Source: CAVYTF01 sp963771435
Lineage (GTDB): Bacteria; Bacteroidota; Bacteroidia; Chitinophagales; Chitinophagaceae
DNA: 64,000 bases
Direction: 5' to 3'
Assembly (NCBI GenBank): GCA_963771435.1
Contig: CAVYTF010000009.1
Coordinates: forward strand, 186,001-250,000
Below are positions 45,722 to 53,975 of this stretch, piece by piece; position 1 is the first letter of the stretch, and every line of letters begins with the position of its first letter. The notes beneath the pieces were generated by a model. It ran no database searches and was not told the origin of the DNA. It worked only from the letters and a program-made list of their open reading frames with translations. The translations under genes were made by a program, and so were the position numbers.

Positions 45722-46561
45722 TTATTTAGCCAGCTTTTTGCCATTCTTTCTCTGGATGATCAGCTTGTCACTGCCTTTTCCTTTTGTACGGGTCTTAAGG
45801 CCTCTTGAATACTGCCCGTTCCTTGAACGTGGCTGTCCGCCGCTTGCCTTGCCTTCACCACCACCCATCGGATGATCAACAGGGTTCATTGCAACGCCAC
45901 GGTTACGTGGGCGAATACCCTTCCACCTGTTCACTCCTGCTTTACCTGCTGTTTCAAGGCTATGGTCACTATTTGAAACCACGCCAACAGTAGCATAGCA
46001 GTTGATCAATATCTTTCTCAATTCACCGCTTGGCATTTTCAAAACAGCATATTTGTCTTCCTTATTCGAAAGCTGTGCAGATGAACCGGCACTTCTTGCC
46101 AACTTGCCACCCTGACCAGGCTGCATTTCAATGTTATGAATGATCGTACCCAACGGCATATTCTTCATTTGCAATGCATTCCCAACTTCAGGTGCTATAT
46201 TATCACCTGACATGATAGCCGCCCCTACTTGCAAACCTTGTGGAGCAATGATATATCTTTTCTCTCCGTCAGTATACTGTACCAACGCAATAAAAGCTGT
46301 GCGGTTAGGGTCATATTCAATAGAAACAACCTTAGCCTCCATATTCTTTTTGTCACGCTTGAAATCAATGATACGGTAATGTGTTTTGTTTCCACCACCA
46401 CGGTAACGTGTTGAACGGCGCCCCTGCACATTACGACCGCCATTATTGCTTTGCGCTTCCAGCAAACTCTTTTCAGGTTCGTTGGTAGTAATTTCAGCAT
46501 AAGCATTCCCGATTCTCCATCGGGTGCCTGCGGTCATCGGTTTATATTTTTTTAATGGCAT
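45722..46561 (-). CDS. rplB: Ribosomal protein L2
   Basis: A 279-residue protein needed for subunit joining and peptidyl-transferase activity. The N-terminal OB domain contains GRRSTRYRGGGNKTHYRIID and the C-terminal domain RGVAMNPVDHPMGGGEGKAS, which holds the conserved histidine. Located 50 bp after rplW. Confidence 0.97.
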   Translation of the reverse strand: MPLKKYKPMTAGTRWRIGNAYAEITTNEPEKSLLEAQSNNGGRNVQGRRSTRYRGGGNKTHYRIIDFKRDKKNMEAKVVSIEYDPNRTAFIALVQYTDGEKRYIIAPQGLQVGAAIMSGDNIAPEVGNALQMKNMPLGTIIHNIEMQPGQGGKLARSAGSSAQLSNKEDKYAVLKMPSGELRKILINCYATVGVVSNSDHSLETAGKAGVNRWKGIRPRNRGVAMNPVDHPMGGGEGKASGGQPRSRNGQYSRGLKTRTKGKGSDKLIIQRKNGKKLAK

Positions 46562-46611
46562 TGTTTATTAACTTTTTGCAGAATTTTCAGCTCTGCATGC
46601 TATAGTTTATA

Positions 46612-46911
46612 TTAAATATTTGCGTACAGGTTTATTGTTTCCCCTTCAGCCACTGTCACCATTGCCTTCTTATAGGATGGTTTCCCACCTTTAATAAAAC
46701 CTGACTTTGTAAAACGTGTCTTATTCTTTCCCGGAACGACTACAGTATTCACATCAGTTACCGCAACACCATACATCTCTTCCACCGCTTTTTTTATCTC
46801 AAGCTTATTAGCTTTCTTATTCACACGAAAAGCATAACGGCGCAATTTTTCCTGCTGGTTATTTGCTTTTTCTGTAAGTATCGGTTTTACTAAAATATCT
46901 GTCGGTTTCAT
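46612..46911 (-). CDS. rplW: Ribosomal protein L23
   Basis: A 99-residue protein at the tunnel exit, the docking site for trigger factor and SRP. KPTDILVKPILTEKANNQQE, RYAFRVNKKANKLEIKKAVE and MYGVAVTDVNTVVVPGKNK identify it. Located 23 bp after rplD. Confidence 0.95.
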   Translation of the reverse strand: MKPTDILVKPILTEKANNQQEKLRRYAFRVNKKANKLEIKKAVEEMYGVAVTDVNTVVVPGKNKTRFTKSGFIKGGKPSYKKAMVTVAEGETINLYANI

Positions 46912-46934
46912 AACTAATTTAATGTCTGGTTATT

Positions 46935-47579
46935 CTATGCGGTCGCTTTTTCGTCTTCACTAAAGATCTTTGCTGCGTTTTCGGTCATCACAACAACATC
47001 AGCATTCAGCACATCATACGTATTAATATCCGCAAGCAGCGTAGTGCCCACTGAATATAAATTGCGCATGCTCAAATACAGGTTGTCGTTATATTCCGGC
47101 ATCACGAACAAAGTCTTTTTGCCTTCAATATTCAGGCTCTTCAAAACATCAACAAACTGTTTTGTTTTAGGCGTTTCAAACTTCATATCCTCCACTATCA
47201 CAATTGCATTATCTTTTGCTTTGTATGAAAGTGCGCTCACCTTAGCAAGGTCTTTCACTTTCTTATTCAGCTTAAAATCATAGCTATGTGGCTTTGGCCC
47301 GAATATCGTACCACCACCTTTATACAGTGGGTTACGGATATTCCCTTTACGTGCACCGCCTGTACCTTTTTGTTTGTGCAGCTTGCGGCTTGCCCCTTTC
47401 ACCTCAGCACGGGTTTTCACCTTGTGCGTGCCTTGGCGTTGTGCAGCCTGGTATTGCTTCACAGCAAGATAAATAACGTGGTCATTAGGCTCTGCACCAA
47501 ATATCTCGTCAGGCAGTTCAACACTTCTGCCGGTTTTTTGTCCTTTTATATCTAAAACTTCTGCTTGCATTTTCTTCAA
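46935..47579 (-). CDS. rplD: Ribosomal protein L4
   Basis: A 214-residue protein whose loop lines the exit tunnel. Signatures: RQGTHKVKTRAEVKGASRKL, KQKGTGGARKGNIRNPLYKG and GGTIFGPKPHSYDFKLNKK. In enterobacteria L4 also represses its own operon; no such site was found here. It starts 5 bp after the rplC stop. Confidence 0.96.
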   Translation of the reverse strand: MKKMQAEVLDIKGQKTGRSVELPDEIFGAEPNDHVIYLAVKQYQAAQRQGTHKVKTRAEVKGASRKLHKQKGTGGARKGNIRNPLYKGGGTIFGPKPHSYDFKLNKKVKDLAKVSALSYKAKDNAIVIVEDMKFETPKTKQFVDVLKSLNIEGKKTLFVMPEYNDNLYLSMRNLYSVGTTLLADINTYDVLNADVVVMTENAAKIFSEDEKATA

Positions 47580-47584
47580 TTAAT

Positions 47585-48202
47585 TTATTTCTGGATAAAA
47601 ACGATAGAGCCGTTATGGCCTGGAACCGCACCGCTTATTAATATATAGTTTTTATCCGGGAATATTTTCAACACTTGCAAACCTTTCAGCTTTACCCTGT
47701 CATTCCCCATACGGCCTGCCATCCTCATTCCTTTCATAACACGGCTTGCGTCAGATGAGTTACCAATTGAACCCGGTGCACGCTGGCGGTCATGTTGCCC
47801 GTGGGATGCCTCGCCAACACCATGAAATCCATGGCGTTTTACAACACCCTGGAAGCCTTTGCCCTTAGTAGTACCTATTACTTCAACTTTATCGCCTTCA
47901 GCGAAAATGTCAACAGTAACAGTTTCCCCTATATTTTTAGTGAGAGAATAATCCCTGAATTCTTTTACAACTTTTTTTGCCGGAGTGCTGGCTTTTGAGA
48001 AGTGGTTAGTTTCTGATTTGTTGGTGTGTTTTTCTTTTTTGTCGCCGAAGCCCAATTGTACCGCAGTATAGCCGTCGGTATCTTTTGTTTTCACCTGCGT
48101 AACCACACATGGGCCCGCTTCAATGATGGTACAGGCAGTTTGCTTGCCATCCGTACCAAAGATGCTGGTCATCCCTATTTTTTTTCCAATAATTCCTTTC
48201 AT
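47585..48202 (-). CDS. rplC: Ribosomal protein L3
   Basis: A 205-residue protein that reaches the peptidyl-transferase centre. MKGIIGKKIGMTSIFGTDGK, GTTKGKGFQGVVKRHGFHGV and the Gln-containing loop HGQHDRQRAPGSIGNSSDAS are diagnostic. Unlike its neighbours it is preceded by a 269-bp untranslated stretch after rpsJ. Confidence 0.97.
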   Translation of the reverse strand: MKGIIGKKIGMTSIFGTDGKQTACTIIEAGPCVVTQVKTKDTDGYTAVQLGFGDKKEKHTNKSETNHFSKASTPAKKVVKEFRDYSLTKNIGETVTVDIFAEGDKVEVIGTTKGKGFQGVVKRHGFHGVGEASHGQHDRQRAPGSIGNSSDASRVMKGMRMAGRMGNDRVKLKGLQVLKIFPDKNYILISGAVPGHNGSIVFIQK

Positions 48203-48471
48203 CTTTTGCGGTTTGCGCCCCGCAGGTCAAAGGACATCACGCTGATGAAGCGTAATTCTATCCATGTTTGCCGCCGACCTTTTCCTTTGTTCGCACCTTA
48301 AGCGCGATCGGAAGTACCGGTAGTAAACAAACCTCGAAGGGCCTGTTTATATGTCACACCACGATTTTTACTCGTGATTAATTTTCATTTCAGAGCTGCT
48401 TTTTCAGTTACGATTGGCAGGTGATTATTGTAAGAACTTCTTATCCTTTATCCCTTCTTAAGGGGTTAGGG
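48203..48471 (-). promoter_or_regulatory. Possible structured leader between rpsJ and rplC
   Basis: 269 bp without a gene between rpsJ and rplC, whereas most neighbours are 5-50 bp apart. It contains cacga-N7-tcgtg (48360-48376), tgcg-ccc-cgca close to the rplC start (48214-48224) and G/C-rich tracts. It could be an rplC leader or an internal promoter; neither is shown by the sequence alone. Confidence 0.35.
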
Positions 48472-48777
48472 TCATGCTTTAATTTCCACTTCCACACCTG
48501 ATGGCAGGTCAAGTTTGCTCAGTGCATCAACAGTTCTGGAAGAAGAAGTATAAATATCCAGCAGGCGTTTGTGAGTAGCCAACTGGAACTGTTCACGGCT
48601 TTTTTTGTTCACGTGCGGCGAACGCAGTACAGTAAATATCTTTCTGTGAGTAGGCAGGGGTATCGGGCCTGTAACCACGGCGCCTGTGCTACGCACTGTT
48701 TTCACGATCTTTTCAGCAGATTTATCCACCAAATTGTGATCGTAAGATTGTAATTTTATTCTGATTCGCTGAGACAT
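48472..48777 (-). CDS. rpsJ: Ribosomal protein S10
   Basis: The 101-residue first gene of the cluster. The start is taken at ATG 48777 (MSQRIRIKLQSYDHNLVDKS); the frame is open to 48834 but this would cover the promoter. VVTGPIPLPTHRKIFTVLRS and KSREQFQLATHKRLLDIYTS are the S10 signatures; in E. coli it is also the transcription-antitermination factor NusE. Confidence 0.97.
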   Translation of the reverse strand: MSQRIRIKLQSYDHNLVDKSAEKIVKTVRSTGAVVTGPIPLPTHRKIFTVLRSPHVNKKSREQFQLATHKRLLDIYTSSSRTVDALSKLDLPSGVEVEIKA

Positions 48778-48785
48778 ATTCAATA

Positions 48786-48803
48786 CCCAATTTTCATATT
48801 GGG
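48786..48803 (-). promoter_or_regulatory. Hairpin in the rpsJ leader
   Basis: cccaat and attggg with a 6-nt loop, 8 bp before the rpsJ start, within the probable transcript. It could modulate initiation. Confidence 0.4.
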
Positions 48804-48807
48804 AGCG

Positions 48808-48838
48808 CAAAGGTAATGGGTTGCAACCAAACACCCAA
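48808..48838 (-). promoter_or_regulatory. Promoter of the ribosomal operon
   Basis: On the minus strand, a -33 TTG (48836-48838), a 20-bp spacer and a -7 TACCTTTG (48808-48815), which matches TAnnTTTG exactly. Transcription would start about 25 nt upstream of the rpsJ ATG. Confidence 0.65.
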
Positions 48839-48919
48839 TATTTTTTTAATTATTTTTCAAATTCCCTTTGCTAAGCACATTTAAAAAGACTGGCTGTTAA
48901 GCTATCTCATACCAAACCC

Positions 48920-50359
48920 CTACAACAGGGGCGATAATAATCTGCATAACTTTTCCGGTAATTGCTTAAACTGAGTACGTTTTTTCCATGTTATAGGATT
49001 TATTTGCACAGCATCCTTTACATCATCATAAAATGCATCTCTCAGTTGTTGTGCGATCTCGGTATCATATATCATGCTGTTCACCTCAAAATTAAGTTCA
49101 AAACTGCGGTGGTCCATGTTAGCCGTTCCTATTATTGCCAGTTGTCCGTCAGCAACCATTGTTTTAGCATGAACAAACCCTTTTTTATATAAATAAATTT
49201 CAGCTCCCGCACTAAGTATTTCATTATAGTATGATCTTGCTGCTGCATTAACCAATGCCGAATCAGAAACATTCGGCACCAACAATTTTATTTTAACCCC
49301 GCTTAGTGCCGCCATGCAAAGAGAATCTAATATGCTTTTACCCGGTATAAAATATGGAGAAGTAATAAGAAGCTCTTCCTTGGCCATTCCTATAGTTTCC
49401 ATCAGAGAAAACATAATAGTAGGATTGTCAGAATCAGGGCCGCTTGCAGCTATCTGTACAATGGCCTTTCCATTTTTGCTTTTTGCAGAACAAAAATGTT
49501 CCGGCAGAATGGGTAGTTTTTTCCCGGTGCAAAAATTCCAATCGCATATAAACAGGTATTGTAAATAATATACGCCAGGGCCGTTTATTCTTACATGGGT
49601 ATCACGCCAGAACAGTTGTTTTTTATTTATTCCATTAATATACCTGTCGCTCACATTTATACCACCTACAAATCCTGTGCAGCCATCAACAATTATAATT
49701 TTACGGTGGTCGCGGTAATTAGTACGGTTGGAAAGTGCAATAAAAAAGATTTTATAAAAAGGGAACGCTTCCACGCCGCCTTCTTTAAGCTCACTAACAA
49801 ATCCTTTGCGTATAGAACGGCTGCCAAAATCGTCATAAATAAACCGCACTTTCACGCCTTCAGAAGCTTTCTGAATTAGAATTTCTTTTATCTCATTGCC
49901 AATAACATCATTTTCAAAAATATAATACTCAATATGTATGTGATGTTTGGCTTCTTTCAATGCCTGTATTACTTCGGGAAATTTCTTTTCACCATTCAGC
50001 AGTAGCTTTACTTCATTATCCCCCGTCAGCGGGCTGTCTTCATTCAAAAGCATACGCGCCAGCCTCTCATGGCTTTTTACCTCCTCCTCGCCCGTACTCC
50101 ATGATTTTTCCGACTGGTGAATTATCTTTTCTCGTATCTCAGCAAGCAATACATCATCTCTAATTATCTTTTTACTGTAAAGCTTGTTTTTACGGTAATT
50201 GGCCCCCACTGCAAAGTATATTATCATTCCGATAACTGGCACAAGTATGGTCACCAGTAAATAAGCAAAAGTTTTAGTAGTTGAGTCTATATCATACAGT
50301 ATTTTAAAGCAAGTTGCAATAACCAATAAACAATATAATGCCCCAATAATTATGTACAA
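48920..50359 (-). CDS. cls: Cardiolipin synthase
   Basis: A 479-residue membrane phospholipase D-type enzyme that joins two phosphatidylglycerols into cardiolipin. Two N-terminal transmembrane segments (IIIGALYCLLVIATCF; AYLLVTILVPVIGMIIYFAV) precede the two HKD catalytic motifs: HRKIIIVDG at His218 and HAKTMVADG at His397. Length and layout are normal for Cls. It is transcribed alone, on the strand of the ribosomal operon but upstream of its promoter. Confidence 0.93.
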   Translation of the reverse strand: MYIIIGALYCLLVIATCFKILYDIDSTTKTFAYLLVTILVPVIGMIIYFAVGANYRKNKLYSKKIIRDDVLLAEIREKIIHQSEKSWSTGEEEVKSHERLARMLLNEDSPLTGDNEVKLLLNGEKKFPEVIQALKEAKHHIHIEYYIFENDVIGNEIKEILIQKASEGVKVRFIYDDFGSRSIRKGFVSELKEGGVEAFPFYKIFFIALSNRTNYRDHRKIIIVDGCTGFVGGINVSDRYINGINKKQLFWRDTHVRINGPGVYYLQYLFICDWNFCTGKKLPILPEHFCSAKSKNGKAIVQIAASGPDSDNPTIMFSLMETIGMAKEELLITSPYFIPGKSILDSLCMAALSGVKIKLLVPNVSDSALVNAAARSYYNEILSAGAEIYLYKKGFVHAKTMVADGQLAIIGTANMDHRSFELNFEVNSMIYDTEIAQQLRDAFYDDVKDAVQINPITWKKRTQFKQLPEKLCRLLSPLL

Positions 50360-50499
50360 TTTTATTTATTTAGTCTAAGTGAGATATAAGAAAGTTTATA
50401 CTCATTTTGTGATCGATCAACCATCAGCTCTTTATTATGGAAGTGTGTCAATGCGATCCTTTCTAGCTTTTAAACAAAGCTTCCTTCCCATTCTCCCCC

Positions 50500-51420
50500 T
50501 CACTCTATCTCCATCACCACCTTCCCGTTCACGCCACCCGCAGAAACCATATCCTGTGCTTCAGCAGCCTGTTCCAGTTTCATTATCTTAGCTATCTGCG
50601 CTTTTATTTTGCCCTCTTCTACCAATTCTTTCCCGAAGTCTAATTTTTTATACGACGGGTTAGACATTACAAACTGTGCTTTAACACCATACTTTTCCGC
50701 CAGTTCAGCAGAAGGCGGCATCACGATGCTCAACAACTTTCCACCTTTCTTCAATACTTCAAACGATTTCGTTTGAGTCTCTCCGCCAACCAGATCAGCC
50801 ACCAGGTCTGCCTCTTTCACAATTTTGGTAAAGTCCTCCGTTTTGTAATCTATTGCCTCATCCGCTCCCAGTTCTTTTATCATATCTATCCCTGATGTTG
50901 GGCCGCTCCCTGTCACATAAGCTCCAAGCGCCTTCGCCATCTGTACCATTGTGCTGCCAACGGCCCCCGAAGCGCCGTGTATCAGTATCTTTTGCCCTTT
51001 TTCCAGTTGCCCTGCTTCAACCAATACGGTGTACGAAGTAACAAGCGGTATAACCAACGCCGCCGCCTCATTCGCAGAAACATTATTTGGCTTAAGCCCA
51101 ACTTGCTCTTCTTTAATGGCAATATATTCGGCATAAGTTCCGCCGTATGTGCTGGCAAAAACTTCATCCCCCACTTTAATTCTTTCCACCTTACTTCCAA
51201 CAGCTTCCGCCACGCCCGAAACATCCGTACCCGGTGTATACGGGAACTTAATAGGCATTTGTTTTTCCATTGATCCTGAGCGCACCTTCATATCAAACGG
51301 GTTTACAGTAGTAGCAGTGATCTTTATCAGCACTTCATCTTCCTGTATTGAAGGTTTATCGACTTGATTTAATTTCAAAACATTAGAATTACCATAAGAT
51401 GCATATTGTATCGCTTTCAT
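50500..51420 (-). CDS. NADP-dependent quinone oxidoreductase-like protein
   Basis: A 306-residue zinc-free MDR-family enzyme. The N-terminal domain shows IKITATTVNPFDMKVRSG and PYTPGTDVSGVAEAVGSKVE, and the Rossmann domain ILIHGASGAVGSTMVQMAKA. The structural-zinc cysteines of alcohol dehydrogenases are absent. Related proteins reduce quinones or enones with NADPH; the substrate is not evident. Confidence 0.88.
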   Translation of the reverse strand: MKAIQYASYGNSNVLKLNQVDKPSIQEDEVLIKITATTVNPFDMKVRSGSMEKQMPIKFPYTPGTDVSGVAEAVGSKVERIKVGDEVFASTYGGTYAEYIAIKEEQVGLKPNNVSANEAAALVIPLVTSYTVLVEAGQLEKGQKILIHGASGAVGSTMVQMAKALGAYVTGSGPTSGIDMIKELGADEAIDYKTEDFTKIVKEADLVADLVGGETQTKSFEVLKKGGKLLSIVMPPSAELAEKYGVKAQFVMSNPSYKKLDFGKELVEEGKIKAQIAKIMKLEQAAEAQDMVSAGGVNGKVVMEIE

Positions 51421-51579
51421 TTTTTACTTTTTTAGTTATAAGGATTTTTTTATCAAAGAATAGGGCAACAACTATAACCAATTGAGATCATACTTTTTTA
51501 CCCCCGCCACCTTACCCCAACCTTCATGCCACCTTATCCGTGGCTGGCACATAGCAACAGTTCATCTATGTAAATGCTA

Positions 51580-53124
51580 TTATTTCTCCGCTATCTTCTG
51601 TAGCGCTGCTCGGCAATTCTCTAAGTCTTTCCCAATGTAGCATATATGGTTGTCAGGCCGCAGCAGGATATAAAAATCCCGTTCAGCTCCAAATAAGGCT
51701 TCAGGGATTTCTCTAAAAGCAAGCGCAACTATTTTGATCTTCATATCCTGTAGCATCCCACCGTTATCCATCTCCGCATCACCAAAGAATAGTATTTTAA
51801 AGGCAGGCGCTGTTAAATGATCAAATATGGGTTTGCCGTCAGAAAAAACAAAATAATGCATCCTGTCCCCGGCCTTCACCTTGCCTATTGAACTCTTGAT
51901 AGTAAGGTAACTGTTCGGATAAGAAATACCCGTTTGTGATATCAATGGAAAAAGCCTCTTCTTTACCATTTTACTTCTAATGACCAGCGCAGCTATTGCA
52001 GAAAAAAGGTGTAGCCGTATAAAGTTTAGGAAACCCGTTGCCCCGGCCATAATGTCAAACATTTTGTCCGTGGTCTCCAGCAGGTGTTTTGCATTTTCAA
52101 CCCTTTCTGCACTATATGTTTTTAAAAGGTCAGCATTCGCCTCTCCTTTGATTGTATAAGCAATTTTCCACGCCAGGTTATAAGCATCCTGTATGCCCGT
52201 ATTCATCCCCTGCCCGCCTGCGGGTGTATGGATATGGGCAGCATCCCCGGCTATAAAACATCTTCCGTTTCCAAAGGCGTCAGCTTTGCGGCTATGCACC
52301 CTGTAGCTTGAAAACCATAATTCCTCTTCAAAATTAACCGGGCATACAACCTGCTCTTTTATATAGTCCCTTATATCTTCAAACTTAAATTGTTCGTTGG
52401 CATCCTTTGCTTCCGGCAGTATCCCTACAATACGGTAATGCCCATCGCCCTCCATGGGAAAGAAAAGAATAAACCCTTTCTTTATCATGAACATGAACAA
52501 TTCATTTTTATTGATCACCGTGCTTTGTAGCTTCACATCAGCAACATAAAATATCTTAGGCACCGTATCTCCCTTGAATGATAACCCCAGTTGATGTCTC
52601 ACTATACTGCTTGCTCCGTCACAGCCAACTAAGTATGCCGCTTCTATTTGCTGCTCCTCCCCAGCGCCATCCTTATAATAAGCCTTTACGCCGTTTTCAT
52701 TTTGTTCCACACGGGTAAATTCACACTTCCACTGTATCGCTTTCCCATTTGCAGAAAGATGGTCAACCAAAAGCTTTTCCGTTTTGCTTTGTTCCAAAGA
52801 AAGCGCATACGGAAATTGGCTCAACCCCTCCCCAAGGCCGCTAATATTTACTTTTGCCCTTTGTTTTCCTTTATAAAACAGGTTCAGCGCCGTTGTTATC
52901 TTGCCCTCCTTTAATGCCTGCTCTGCTATTCCCAGTTCCTGGAAGATTTCAAGCGTCCTTGCCTGCACAACAAGCGCTTTTGAAAGAAAGGTTGTTTTCT
53001 CGTTTTTTTCTATGATGATAAAGTCAACATCATAGCGCAGCAACTGCACCGCCATGCTCAGCCCCGATGGCCCCGCGCCAACAATAATAACCTGGGTTTT
53101 AAGAATATTAATTTGCATATCCAT
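51580..53124 (-). CDS. FAD-dependent monooxygenase (PheA/TfdB type)
   Basis: A roughly 514-residue flavin hydroxylase. The N-terminal FAD motif (TQVIIVGAGPSGLSMAVQLL), the GCDGASSIVRHQLG middle motif and GRCFIAGDAAHIHTPAGGQG, NTGIQDAYNLAWKIA for the FAD pyrophosphate site are all present, followed by a thioredoxin-like C-terminal domain. Members hydroxylate phenols or act on polyketide-like aromatics; the substrate here is unknown. Start is 53124 or 53118; the frame remains open to 53175. Confidence 0.85.
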   Translation of the reverse strand: MDMQINILKTQVIIVGAGPSGLSMAVQLLRYDVDFIIIEKNEKTTFLSKALVVQARTLEIFQELGIAEQALKEGKITTALNLFYKGKQRAKVNISGLGEGLSQFPYALSLEQSKTEKLLVDHLSANGKAIQWKCEFTRVEQNENGVKAYYKDGAGEEQQIEAAYLVGCDGASSIVRHQLGLSFKGDTVPKIFYVADVKLQSTVINKNELFMFMIKKGFILFFPMEGDGHYRIVGILPEAKDANEQFKFEDIRDYIKEQVVCPVNFEEELWFSSYRVHSRKADAFGNGRCFIAGDAAHIHTPAGGQGMNTGIQDAYNLAWKIAYTIKGEANADLLKTYSAERVENAKHLLETTDKMFDIMAGATGFLNFIRLHLFSAIAALVIRSKMVKKRLFPLISQTGISYPNSYLTIKSSIGKVKAGDRMHYFVFSDGKPIFDHLTAPAFKILFFGDAEMDNGGMLQDMKIKIVALAFREIPEALFGAERDFYILLRPDNHICYIGKDLENCRAALQKIAEK

Positions 53125-53443
53125 ACATGTTTGTTGCAATATTATATACTCATCACACTCGAACTCCTTTTTCAATCTCTTAAACAGGTTCCATCTTCAT
53201 GTCATCTTCTTATTGCTGCCACATGTCGATCTACCCATTACCGCATACCCTTCAGGTCATTTTTTATTAAACTACTGGCTGTTAGAGATTTGCGATCTCG
53301 AACTCCTATTTAACGATTTATGATCCTTATTTGCATTTTTCTTTTCTTTCCCGTATGTCTCTTGGCATAGCCTGTGTACAGGAAGGGCCTTGCGGCTGCT
53401 CACCCTTTTATTTTCTCAGCAATTTACCATAAATAAAAAACCT

Positions 53444-53486
53444 CAGTTCTTCTCTAGGTGTTAGCGCTGCACACCTCGAAGAACTG
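53444..53486. terminator. Long hairpin in the cls-side to secA intergenic region
   Basis: cagttcttc pairs with gaagaactg and, inside it, aggtgt with acacct. The stem is long but no T-tract follows directly on either strand; 53494-53507 carries a second palindrome, aattcttcagaatt. No gene is supported in 53125-53975. Confidence 0.5.
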
Positions 53487-53675
53487 TAAAAATAATTCTT
53501 CAGAATTATATGATCATTCTCCTTTACGATCAACAACCGCTGCAAGTACACATTTTTACTTTTTATTTTTTACTTTTTTCTTTCTCCCAAACAAATATTT
53601 TGCCGCCAGCCAACTTTACCCTAAATTGCCAACAATCTCCTCTTTTCTTCATTTCCAACTACAATTTTCCCACCC

Positions 53676-53796
53676 TTATAGAGACCTTATAGAGACAATA
53701 TAGAGACCTTATAGAGACCCTACTCCCACTCAAAGCCCACCTTACCTCCACTTTACTCCCACCCAAAGCCATTCCCGGGCCGCCCCATTCCCCTCC
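53676..53796. repeat. 11-bp phased array, eleven units
   Basis: Units: ttatagagacc, ttatagagaca, atatagagacc, ttatagagacc, ctactcccact, caaagcccacc, ttacctccact, ttactcccacc, caaagccattc, ccgggccgccc, cattcccctcc. The first four are near-identical; the next five repeat with changes (caaagcc recurs three units apart). It lies about 180 bp upstream of secA. Confidence 0.8.
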
Positions 53797-53842
53797 CGCC
53801 CTTATGATCGATCCTGCTAATATTAATCCAGCACTAATTATT

Positions 53843-53850
53843 TATCTTTG
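53843..53850 (+). promoter_or_regulatory. Candidate -7 box for secA
   Basis: TATCTTTG matches TAnnTTTG, 125 nt before the secA ATG. No clear -33 partner. Confidence 0.35.
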
Positions 53851-53975
53851 CCCTCCACACAAAAACTGTCATTTTGGCTAATGCTCACATGAAGCATTGT
53901 TTTTGTATGTCATATCAATTCATTAAAAAACAGGTATAGCCGGTAGCGTTATACCTGCGGAAAAAATTAAGTAGT

